64,000 nucleotides of DNA from Macrolepiota albuminosa. Taxonomy: Eukaryota > Basidiomycota > Agaricomycetes > Agaricales > Agaricaceae. Below are positions 22,560 to 32,901 of the stretch, one piece after another. The first letter of the stretch is position 1. Each line of letters starts with the position of its first letter. The translations under genes and the position numbers were made by a program. The stretch covers positions 563,419 to 627,418 of the forward strand of contig JAMWFC010000037.1 of the NCBI GenBank assembly GCA_027475525.1, read 5' to 3'. Under the pieces are notes generated by a model. That model was given only the letters and a program-made list of their open reading frames with translations. It made no database searches and had not been told where the DNA came from.

Positions 22560-23562
22560 TGATACGACGCTGTACCAGCAGTCAGGGACAAAACATGCAC
22601 CAGAAGTCAAAATAAACATTGAATTATGGGCTGAAAACTGTAAGCCTCCTGGTAGCAGTCTCAACAAATATCTATCTCCAAAAATATCCCAACAAATACA
22701 CAGAAAAGTACAGAACAACAGGCAGGGACTGGCTCAAACTATCAGCTCAACAATAGTCTAACCACTGTCATGGAGAGGAAAAGCATGGAAGCTGGCAATG
22801 GACGGAACAGGATGAAATTGGGAAATTATTATTTGCATTCAAGATCATAATTCTCAATTTCATCATCAAATCAGTCAATGTTCGGCAATGGACGGAATAG
22901 GATGAAATTGGGAAATTATTATATTAATTCTCAATTTCATCATCAAATCAGTCAATGTTCGGCAATGGACGGAATAGGATGAAATTGGGAAATTATTATA
23001 TGCATTCAATATTATAATTCTCAATTTCATCATCAAATCAGTCAATATTCGATTTGACAACAAGGGGGGGGAAAGGAAAGAAGTAGGGGATGCAGGGAAG
23101 CGCTAAAAGAGGAAAGAGGGATCTATGAAGGAGATCGTGCTAAATGGAGCTCAAGCAAATGGAGAAGTGGCAATCAGAAACATCCAGAAGAATGGTGGAG
23201 TGGGTGGCACTGAAACAGGCCTCCCAAAAGGGAAATGGGACTATCAAATACGTTCTGGAAGTTGGAGAGTTTCCGACAAAGAGTCATATGTAGATAGTGG
23301 TCTGTGCACCAGAAAAACAGTATAAATAGCCCAAGTTTAGTAGAGAATGGACAGGCAATTGATAGGCAAAGGCTCGGTGATTCCCAGGGAGTGAATTGCT
23401 TAGGCCGGAGTTTGTTAAGAAACCTCAGCGTTTTGCAAAGTTATTAAACGCATTCAAAATAATAATTATCCCTTTCGTCATCAAAGTCAGTGTGAATTCA
23501 AGGTCATATTCTACACTAGCAAGCCCCAGAACTATCAAGTAATACTTCTACCAAGTACTACA
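22560..23562 (+). repeat. 3' LTR of element B (1,003 bp)
   Basis: TGATACGACG..AGTACTACA. Its second half matches 1-481 plus 12063-12205. A TATAAATAG box at 23321-23329 is a plausible LTR promoter, with transcription rightward. The LTR contains three tandem partial units near its middle (see 22794-23050). Confidence 0.85.
22794..23050 (+). repeat. Three tandem units inside the LTR of element B
   Basis: Units beginning GGCAATGGACGG start at 22794, 22884 and 22961. Each contains AAATTGGGAAATTATTAT and ends CAAATCAGTCAAT. The middle unit lacks about 13 bp, so its length of 77 bp is a coincidence and not one of the exact 77-bp duplications. Confidence 0.75.
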
Positions 23563-24553
23563 ACATCTAGTAGGATAATTAAAAATATACATATGTTAGT
23601 TATTGAAGAAATGGAAGGGACAACCTCGTACCTCTGTCAACATCAAATCGGGGCTTTTCATTTTTTGTCTGAATCGGGTCTGATGAGACCCTGTTGAGTT
23701 TCTACTCGTAATTCAGCGGATAAAACGGTACCGTGGGTAGATAAGCTGTGTCGCCTGCTTTGCTACGGTGCAGGCAGAATACGAATGCGTCTGTGGGGGG
23801 AAGGGGAAGTGAGTAAGTTTTTATTTTTCTTAGATGGGTGAGACGTAGGATATTCAACCACCAGCTTCAAAGCTTACATTCAGCTGTAATCCAACAACAT
23901 CAATGCTATCAAACATGGAAAGAATCAATAAGAACGAACTGTACCGTAGTACTGGACATGTAGAGCCCTTCATCTATATGCTGGCTTTACCCACATTTGG
24001 GATTGGCTGCATATGACCTGCCAGTGGGACTATATGGATTTCTTAGAACATATAATTGTGCGGGTGGAGGAGACATACCTAGCACTTTGAATGCCAACAA
24101 CGCATGCTTGAGACTCCATGGCTGACAAACGATACTGCTCATGGTTACATGGAGATTGCCACTTTGAATGCCAACAACGCATGCTTGAGACTCCATGGCT
24201 GACAAACGATACTGCTCATGGTTACATGGAGATTGCCACTGGATTTCTTAGAACATATAATTGTGCGGGTGGAGGAGACATACCTAGCACTTTGAATGCC
24301 AACAACGCATGCTTGAGACTCCATGGCTGACAAACGATACTGCTCATGGTTACATGGAGATTGCCACAGAGCTGTCATGTCACGTTATCTAAAATCTTCC
24401 TTCTAGAATAATCCGCTGGTTCCAGAAACATGTTCCATCAGAAAGTGCCAGGTCGTAGCTCCAGCAGCGGATGACAAATGAATGTGTATGTTTATCGTTG
24501 TTGTATGATTTGTGTTTGATTGTTCAAATCCGTTCTTGTTCTTCAATTGTCAC
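23563..24553. other. Intergenic stretch between element B and the JmjC gene
   Basis: No gene found. It holds the mixed 77/128-bp duplications at 24035-24367. Short frames on either strand have no recognisable content. Confidence 0.5.
24035..24367. repeat. Overlapping 77-bp and 128-bp duplications
   Basis: The block at 24084-24160 recurs at 24161-24237 (offset 77). A longer 128-bp block at 24035-24162 recurs at 24240-24367 (offset 205 = 128 + 77). Copies appear identical. The sizes match common assembly k-mer values (77 and 127) better than a biological repeat. Confidence 0.85.
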
Positions 24554-27500
24554 CATGGACGGTATAATGTCATCTCACCACCCTCGCCTCGACAACTCTA
24601 AGTTTTATAATCACTCATGGTATTCAGACGTTATTCCTAACACTCATGACCTGTCTTCTCACTTTGACAGCACACCTGTGGCGGCAAGTTACTTAGATAT
24701 TCTTTATGTATGCTCTGCTGACCTATTTAAGGCGCTTGCACGTGTGTTGTCTGAGGCAGAAAAAAATATTTCTCTTGCTAGCCGTTCAGACGTATTCTCC
24801 ATATTTCGAGATACTATAAATGATGTCCCTGTTTATTGTGTACCGAAAGATAAGGCACTCGAAGCCTTTTTTAAAGTTATTATGTCATATCGTGTACTCG
24901 ACATATACACGCTTGTATGTGAGGATGAGATGCGCCCTCCACAAACCTCAGGGCCGATGATGGAGAATAGCCGTTCAGTAGGTTCATCTTCTATTATCTA
25001 TTTCATTGTTTGAGTTTGTGTTTTAGCCGGTAAACTCTTTAAACTCACTTCCAAACCTTATCGGGAAATTCCATAAAAGCCTCGTACAACATCTGAAAAA
25101 GATAAATGCCGAATCTAGAGGAGAATGACCAAGAGACCGTCCCACCCCCAAGTTTACGGGTCCTCGCATGAAGCTGTACTCCAAACTCACTTCTCGGGTC
25201 AGCAATAAGGGTGTTCAAAACACCATAATCAATCTTACTAGTGCGGCGTTACATCTAAGTTGCCTATTAAAGGTAACTTTAATTGATATCAGTTTGAATG
25301 TCCATTAAAGTTGCCTCAGGGTAACCTTTATCTACCGTCTGATATCACGGCAATCGAAGATATCATCGTTGATGAGTATTTCCCTTCTCGACCTTATTAT
25401 AATGGCTGCTCATTGTCTTTGTTGTGTATAGCGAAAGCAGATCTAGCAATCAAGACCAATTGAAATATCTCCATACTACGCATGGCAGTGCCATTGACGG
25501 TGCTGGTTCAGATCAAATCAACGAAGCGGCTCCTGCTTGGATTGAAATCGTATCTGTCCCTTCACATTCTAAGAAGCGCCCGCTTGATGCTTCACATGTT
25601 CCTTTGATTGCTGCATCGACCACTTCAACGAGCAATGAAGCCAAACAAGACGATGATGCAAGCCCGTTGTTTGGACCCACTCTGTTCCCTGTTGGATTGG
25701 TTGACTTACCAGGACCCCTTATTCGCTCGGCAAGCCTGTCAGGGTCACATAGATATTCCTCATCCAACCGTCGGCGACAAGCCTCATGGTAATGAGCAGT
25801 CTTCACCTACGCGACCTGAAAATTTAGACAACTCACCCATTTCTCCAAATAGCATTATTGATTTAGGGGACCTTATGGACGTGTCACCTGATATCTCCAA
25901 TAATGATGCTGAGGATACTCGTCTTGACCCATCCCCTTGTACAGACGCACTTGACCGTGCATTGGAAGACCCCACAGGATCCAAAAACTATAACCAGTTA
26001 ACCGATGTCCCTTCCTCTCCAAATACCGTCCATGCCTTGGATGACGCTATGGACATGTCGCCCATTATTTCGAATCGTGAAGTTGAGGATTCCCCCGAAC
26101 CGGTCCCCATGGACGTGGCACCCGACATTGCGAATTGTGACATTGAGGATTCCCCTGCAGGTGCCTGTGAGGTCGATCATACTAATTCCAATATGGCACC
26201 TGCTACTGGGGCATTTATTCCCAGGACAGACGTATCGGATGGAGAACAGGTGACACTCGTAGTTACCGGTATTGGTTCACTGACTTTAGATAATGCCTCC
26301 GAGACAGCAGTTAACGACGATTTGCCTACTTCCGACCTGGCAGTGACTGTCGGCTCCGCTAAGACTTCGAAAGGAAAGCGGAGAAAGTCAGCGTGTATTG
26401 TGGCCAAAAACAAGCGACGTAATATGGCACCCTTGACGCCTAGGAAGAGGAAACGGAACTACACAAGTAAGGCTCATGTAGACTCTGATAGCGCTAGTGA
26501 GCCTCTCACGATGGACTCAGATAACAATAGCAATTCCTCCAATGACTCCGCTGAGGGAACGGCGGTTGCTTCACCCCTTGAAAATGTTGAGATGGATTGG
26601 GGTTACATTGACCTGACCCTTGAGTCTACAGTGAGTTACTGTCTATGCGTTGATCAACTGGCTGTGATTCTGGGTTTAGGATGATGAGGATAGCCATACC
26701 GTCAAAGCTCCGAATCATCTTGATCTCTCAGAACCATGGATTCTCCGTGAAGGGGACACCATACATATAGCATTGTCTGGTGGCGATGGAATGTTTGAAT
26801 ACACACCAAGATTTCATGTGCGTATATATTCTATTCCGTTCTAGTAGCCTTCCGTTCACTGCTCTGTAGCTCGACAGGGACCTTGTTTGGTTTCGCGGAT
26901 TGTATGCCGCATCTGTTGCCCATCGGGTTCGACCCTCATCTGTGAAGGTGATGACTCAAACCGAGTATCACTCTTCCTCTCCACTTGCTCTCTCCAAAAC
27001 CTTAACGTCGCATTCTTGTATTCTTGTCATTGGGGACCAGCATATTGACCCAGGTTTCAATGCATGCTCCTTATCAGACGTATGCGTCTTGGACAATGTT
27101 ATCCAGGTGCATGGTACGCTCAAGCTCCTTTGTATCATTTTTATTATCTTTAATTTTAATTCTTTTTCCCGCAGATTTCACCATATCTGGTACCAAGCGT
27201 TTAAAGCATGCGACACCTCAGGATCTTCTAAGGACACTAGAATCTTCGTACCCAAGATCATTAAGTGCTTTGGATATCCCTGCCTCCCTAGAAACTTTCC
27301 CACGCCTCCTGTTCTCGAGCGACTCGGCTGTCTGGGGAAAAGCTCAAGGTCACGGGTACTGTAAAGTGGACAATTTTTATCCCATTTCCGATATGCGATG
27401 GAATCTTGCTTCCACCAGTGGCACCCACCATTACTGGCACATCGACGCCAATGGTTTTGCTACATTTGTCTTCATCGAGACTGGCGCGAAGTTGTGGTTT

Positions 27501-29044
27501 GTGGCGGTGCCCAAATCTGGAAATTACAATGACTTCGGAGCATGGGACCTGTACGTTAACGATTTCTACACCAGAAAGCCAAACGATGAAAAGTGGGACG
27601 TCGAGCTCCTTGTTCTGCAGCCGGGTTCCATGCTGTTTGTCAACTGATTATTTCTTTTCCTTGTATTATTTACTGATAATGTATTATTACAGCATCATGC
27701 GCCCGTGCTTACCTCATGCCGTAGTTACGCCAATACCTACAATATGCCGTGGGGGTCATTTCTACAATACATCGACTCTCGCTGCCTCAATAATTGGCTT
27801 GTATCACCATTACATCGCTTTGACATCAATATCCAACACGGACCACAGTCCCGCATCAGACACGGTGCTGATGCGCCTCCACACATATTTCGTCCTTGTT
27901 CTCATTGATTCGGTGACCGATCACGGTATGTGAAGTCATCGTCACATCTGTTTATACCATTCACGTATGTGCAGATTACGACAATGGTCACGTTTCGAAC
28001 ACAAACTCATGGGACAGCATGCTGATACTTCTTCATTTATGCAACTATTTTGAATTGCATGATGCACTTGCGCCTTCAGACCATGCTTGGAACGGCAATC
28101 TTTGATCCTTTGAGGTGTCCATAAAAAACCGGGTCCATGCACGAAGGCTGATGTACTGGTTCTTCTCCAATCACGAACTCAAAAGCGAGTCCGATGGCAG
28201 TATCATAACGGGCCTGCCTGCGCTTGAACACATATCGTCTCGGTTCCTGGCTATCCATGCTTGTGTACTTATGCACTACAAAAAAATTGCATGGCTGAAT
28301 TATATACACGGTTCCGACGCAGATACACCCCCGTCAACAACTTGTATCAACATCCAATCTGTCCTCCGTGACGGACCTGCCTGGAAGGCGTACACCCTTG
28401 TCCGTCCACATCTTGGTGCTTCTGACGTCGATCCTGCTGAATTAACGTTTGCCTGGAGGGGCAGCCGATACATTATTCGCAAAGTTCCAACAGTTGACTT
28501 CCGTGAGTGTTTTCCGCATATAAGTTCTGACATTTTTCATACTTCCTCAGCTTATCCATACATCAATGGTTATGTTTGGCGGGATTCCACGATTGCATGC
28601 CAACTTGGCGTCACACTCACAAATTTCAATCCCTGACGCGAAGAAGACGCTGACTTGTCTTGCTGGGTCAAATTTTCTGTTGATGAATTAAAAACTTACA
28701 ATGCCTGCCCCGAGGCCAAGAAGACGCTGACTTGTCTTGCTGGGTCAAATTTTCTGTTGATGAATTAAAAACTTACAATGCCTGCCCCGAGGCCGGTTAT
28801 ATCAGCGACACCCCCCCCCCAAATCTCCCATTCTCGCTCCTACAGATACGCCCCATAGTCCCAGCCAAGCAAGTGATACATCGAGTAGCTCAAGAAAGAT
28901 GACCCCCCGTAGTCCCAAAGCAAGTGATACTTCGAGTAGCTCAAGCAGTGAAGATGAATCATCAGACAGGCCTGGTAAGTTGCTCAGTACAGGTGTTGAT
29001 ATTGTACTCATTCGCTTAATCTAGCTGCTAAGCGAATCCGATGA
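24554..29044 (+). pseudogene. JmjC-domain protein gene with three in-frame TGA codons
   Basis: A multi-exon gene of mushroom JmjC type. The core reads HYWHIDANGFATFV near 27432-27473, supplying the His-x-Asp iron ligands, with GAKLWFVA following and the distal His in PHAVVTP near 27711. Such folds bind Fe(II) and 2-oxoglutarate and often hydroxylate or demethylate proteins; the substrate here is unknown. Well-supported introns: 26631-26679, 27114-27174, 27635-27692, 27926-27974, 28975-29024. Upstream, about 25440-26620, is disordered and carries three degenerate MDxxPxI repeats and a basic KRRKS/PRKRKR region. The tail is a Ser-rich SSSSSSEDE stretch ending AAKRIR. TGA codons at 25126, 28103 and 28634 interrupt otherwise open reading, and a 10-C run near 28811 needs one more C. 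The exon path before 25600 is uncertain. Confidence 0.75.
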
Positions 29045-29215
29045 TCGTAGCGTTTTTATTTGTTATAGTTTATGTCGCCGCCTTTTTTTTAGTCCATTCG
29101 TCCACAAGATGACAACATCCAGTGTCTGAAACAAATAAGATTGGTAAATTGTTTACCGCGCAGAAAATGGTAAAAACGCTCGATCCAATATTTATGTCAC
29201 GCTAGAGTAACCTGC

Positions 29216-29415
29216 TGTTGTAAGCTGCTCCAGCAGCAGTTTATATAAGCTGACACTACAGTAATATTTTATGTAAGCTGACGCTCCATCAATAGTTTAT
29301 GTAAGCTGATGCTTCAGCAGTCTAAGCTGACACTACAGTAATATTTTATGTAAGCTGACGCTCCATCAATAGTTTATGTAAGCTGATGCTTCAGCAGTCG
29401 TTTATGTAATCTACC
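29216..29415 (-). repeat. 28-bp repeat array, left copy
   Basis: Units of 28 bp beginning TAAGCTGACGCTCCA and ending TTTATG, about four to five degenerate copies, one 77-bp duplication included (29246/29323). On the minus strand it is the same motif (GGAGCGTCAGCTTACATAAA) as the arrays at 44057-44372 and 49960-50035. Confidence 0.8.
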
Positions 29416-29431
29416 ACTTCCATTGACGTGA

Positions 29432-32341
29432 TCAATCTCTCCTGATGTATACAGCCAACGTGGCTGTCCTGGAATTGCACTTTGACATATCAATCAAGCT
29501 CATAGATTCACTTTCCTTTATCATTTTATATCCAGTTGTCAATCCGTCATGATGCCAAGATTTGTTAGATGAAGATACGTAGCAGCTTGAAAAATGAGAG
29601 TTGCCAAAATATATAACTCCTTTTAGTGTGTACTTACTCACCCTCGAAGAATCAACGGTCATGATTTCAAGCCTCTTATCCACGTCGACTAATACACTTG
29701 ATATATCGAAATAGATAATCGGAGGGGCCATCAGAAACTGAGAAACCTTGATTAGTCGTCTCGCACATGAATCACACCTTGTGCTTGTATAGCACCAAAA
29801 GTCATCAACATGCTCACGAATGGATGGTCTTCCTGGCATCAGTATGATCATTACCAATTTTGATTTCACTCTCCGACGGGCCGTGGCATGGTGAGCTGGA
29901 CAGACCATAAACAAATCAAGCACATCTGACACGTTGACAGATAGTTTGTTAATCAAAGAGTGGCATGGTGAGCTGGACAGACCATAAACAAATCAAGCAC
30001 ATCTGACACGTTGACAGATAGTTTGTTAATCAAAGAGTGTACAGATGTGTATTCACCAAACGGGAACTCTCTGTGATTCCTCTGAGACAGCTTGGTCCGA
30101 AGCCATTCCCTGGTCTCCTCAAGGGCCTCATGATCTCCTGGGGCGATACTATGGAAATTTTTCACTAGATGTTTGTTTAGACGTGGGCTCAATGCACTAA
30201 GCTTTTGAGACCATTCTAGAGGATCTTCTCGCCATAAATTGTATATAATAGACAATACAGAATCGTATGCGCAACTGTTCAGCTTCCATGAACAGGCAAA
30301 GGGGGGACAAGTACCTTGCAAAATAGACAGACTATCTGCGTGACTCAACCGTCGGTGTTTGCTTGGACCATGCTCAATGTCTTCCTGCATCTTCTGTTTT
30401 CCTGTGCTGCATGGATCCTTGTATACCTTGGCCCCTCTGGCAGGGATGAAAGTGTTTTTGGGCAATGGCCTTTCTTGTAGTGGCCTCTCTCTTGATATTA
30501 TATGCCAATTGATATCTATGTACCCTGAATCATCAAATTGATTGTTTTTACCCCATCTCAGGGACGGATGCAAATGAGGAGGAAAGTATGTGTCACTTTT
30601 GCATTGTCTAAATGATGCTATCAAATCGGACCGTCTTGGAGCATCATGGAAACCCTTTGGCAGCTTCCCTACATACCTCAGCCTCGTTATCTCATCCAGC
30701 AACTCCAAATCCTGGAACTCCTGATGTAGTGCGCCAGTTGCTTTTCCTTGAATGACGGTTCTGTCAAATCCACGTATTATAATAGTGCCGGCTGCAGTAG
30801 CGCTTCGGGACAGTGCTGTATAGTAAGCCTGATGGGATTGACATTTGAACAAGTCAACAGGATTAAAAGGCCTAGTCTTCCCTTGGCTAGTGTAATCGGT
30901 TATAGCATAGTTGATGAGTATTTCGATTTGTGATCGTGAAATTGTAATCTTTTGGTCGTTAGGTAGACTGCATTCAGTCGAAACAGTGCTTCGAGTATTT
31001 CGATTTGTGATCGTGAAATTGTAATCTTTTGGTCGTTAGGTAGACTGCATTCAGTCGAAACAGTGCTTCTAGTTACTGGTACTACGTCTTCAGGAAGACC
31101 TTCTATTTGTACATGATGCGGTGGATTCTTCAGTTTTACAAACAGCATGTCTATCATACGTTGACCAACAGAACCCGTACATGACTTCCATCCATATACG
31201 TAACCTTCTTGACCATTTGTGATACAGAGCTCTGTGGCAATGTTAGTCTTAATGATAATAGGTAAGTCGATGCATAGCGACAGTTTGCCTGCAACTTGAC
31301 CAGATGTGGATGACGGAGGCTGCTCCCATAGAATATTCTGAATAGAGGAGTGTAGAGGAACTCTGTTTCTACCTGATGCTCCTCGACCTTTACCTTTGCA
31401 TGTGCTCTCGTCACCCTTGTCAAGTACAGTATCTTCGCTAAAGAAATCTGTCAGCTCGAGTCCTCTCTCCAGGGCAAATCTGCTACTTCCAACCACATTG
31501 ACAGCATCTTTATCTATGTTGTGTGCTGTTATGATAGACACATTATGGAAGTCATCATTGAGAAGCGAGGAGTCTGAAAGATTGGAGACTCGCCGAGACT
31601 CCAGGAACTGGATATCGTCTTTGGTGCATGCTCGATACCTCATGTTAGCGAGGGCCGTTCTAAAGGATTTGTTGTCTGGACTTTGCATTGTCTGTCTCAT
31701 ATTCTGTCTCAATATGACTACTGTAGTAACCTGGTGCCAAACTGCTTTACCCAATGCAGCCTTTTGTTCGTTCAGATCTATAGATCGCATACCCACACTG
31801 CGACTGTACAGCGCTGCATTCTCACGGCCAGTTACTGGCGGCAGCTGAGCAAAATTGCCAGCAAACACCATGTTCATACCACCAAAAGGGAGGTGCAACA
31901 GACCTGTAATCTGAGCAAGGCGCGCTGATATCTTGTACATATCCCTGCAAGACAACATGGATACTTCGTCAAAAAATACATATTGCACCCCGATAAGGCG
32001 TGACTTTACTTGAACCAGTTGTGCCGGAGAGTCACGTACCATATCATTAATTCCAAACAGATAATGGTAAGTCAATCCACCTAACAATGATGCTGCGGTG
32101 CCGGTAGGAGCAACCACTGCAAACCTATGAGATTCTCCACGGGCTGCAAAGTATTGGGACAGCGCCTTAAGCACCTGCATTTTCCCGGTGCCCCCCATAC
32201 CCCCCATATACATTCTCAACTGTTCGGGGTTAGAAGTGGCAGCGTGGTTAGCCACTATTCTAAAGTGCCCCCCATACCCCCCATATACATTCTCAACTGT
32301 TTGGGGTTAGAAGTGGCAGCGTGGTTAGCCACTATTCTAAA
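29432..32341 (-). pseudogene. Helitron 1 helicase (PIF1-like) with C-terminal protease-like domain
   Basis: Resumes at FRIVANHAATSN after Helitron 2. Walker A reads GGMGGTGKM, with Met (32178-32180) in place of the usual Ser/Thr. Walker B is DEVSM near 31960. Motif III reads GNFAQLPPV with Asn at 31854-31856 instead of Asp. Motif VI is YTALSRS near 30805. The chain continues past the helicase for about 290 residues, with NSCAYDSVL near 30270 and WHHDG near 29550. This resembles a papain-fold (USP-like) cysteine protease, with Cys and His boxes in the right order. Three 77-bp duplications (29884, 30916, 32188) split the visible frame. The 3' to 5' order of strands is minus, and the gene ends at 29432. 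Confidence 0.8.
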
Positions 32342-32401
32342 CGAGCTACGATTCGTGCCTTCGGCACGAATTTTGTAGCTCGTTGGGGGCTTCGCCCCCA
32401 A
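32342..32401. repeat. Twin hairpins at the 3' end of Helitron 2
   Basis: A 41-bp palindrome at 32342-32382 (outer arms CGAGCTAC/GTAGCTCG, inner arms ATTCGTGCC/GGCACGAAT) is followed at once by a second hairpin, TTGGGGGC-TTC-GCCCCCAA, at 32383-32401. Helitrons normally have one short hairpin about 10 bases before CTRR; here the outermost palindrome itself is the terminus. Confidence 0.85.
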
Positions 32402-32417
32402 ACCCCCCCCAACTAAG

Positions 32418-32597
32418 CCTCCACCCCAACCTCACTTCGTTCGGTTAGGGCTCCAAGTATGTATAAGTAACCTAGCCTCCACCCCAACCTCACTTTGTTC
32501 GGTTAGGGCTCCAAGTATGTATATAAGTAACTCAGTCTCCACCCCAACCTCACTTCGTTCGGTTAGGGGTTCCAAATATGTATATTCATAACTCAAC
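32418..32597. repeat. Three tandem units of 58-60 bp in Helitron 2
   Basis: Units start at 32418, 32476 and 32536. Each contains ACCCCAACCTCACTT and GGTTAGGG, which can form a small hairpin (CCAACC..GGTTAGG). They lie subterminal to the 3' end of Helitron 2. The TTAGGG string is too short and isolated to be telomeric. Confidence 0.8.
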
Positions 32598-32901
32598 TTC
32601 TATCATGATCTTACTTTCATTATGTCTTACTGATTCAAGCATATGTTGTTAATTAATAGAAAGTTCACATTTATCAAGAAATGATGTTACAATTCCAAGT
32701 TATATATACTCTATTAATACAGTATCAACAAATATCAAGTTAGATGCTAAAATATAAAAGTTAGTAATAAGTAGGTAATTAACAATCATACTCACATTTG
32801 TAAACCCAAGAAATAATGCTACAATTCCAAGTTATATGTACAGTATCAAGTTAGATGCTAAAATATAAAGTTAGTAATAAGTAGTTAATTAACAATCACA
32901 C

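Larger units (their letters stand above)
1..23562 (+). mobile_element. Retrotransposon B, Ty3/Gypsy-like, with antisense gene; host of element A
   Basis: The LTR pair is 1-481 plus 12063-12205 (left, split by element A and the window edge) and 22560-23562 (right, 1,003 bp, TGATACG..TACTACA). The internal region 12206-22559 holds gag, pro and pol in successive -1 frames, a spacer, then an antisense spliced gene and a MITE. A primer-binding site begins two bases after the left LTR and a G-rich polypurine tract abuts the right LTR. After the 77-bp duplication at 17851 is discounted, gag, pro and pol are open and carry intact catalytic motifs, so B looks like a potentially autonomous copy. The target duplication cannot be checked because the left end is outside the window. 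Confidence 0.88.

Noticed and set aside
22884..22961. A 77-bp spacing inside the LTR of element B
   Set aside because: The two units differ by a gap of about 13 bp, so this is an old LTR repeat and not one of the exact 77-bp duplications.
29216..29415. 28-bp array considered as a CRISPR
   Set aside because: Units abut without unique spacers, there are no cas genes and the genome is eukaryotic.
32401..32600. TTAGGG strings as interstitial telomere
   Set aside because: Only single copies inside 58-60-bp units; no tandem TTAGGG.
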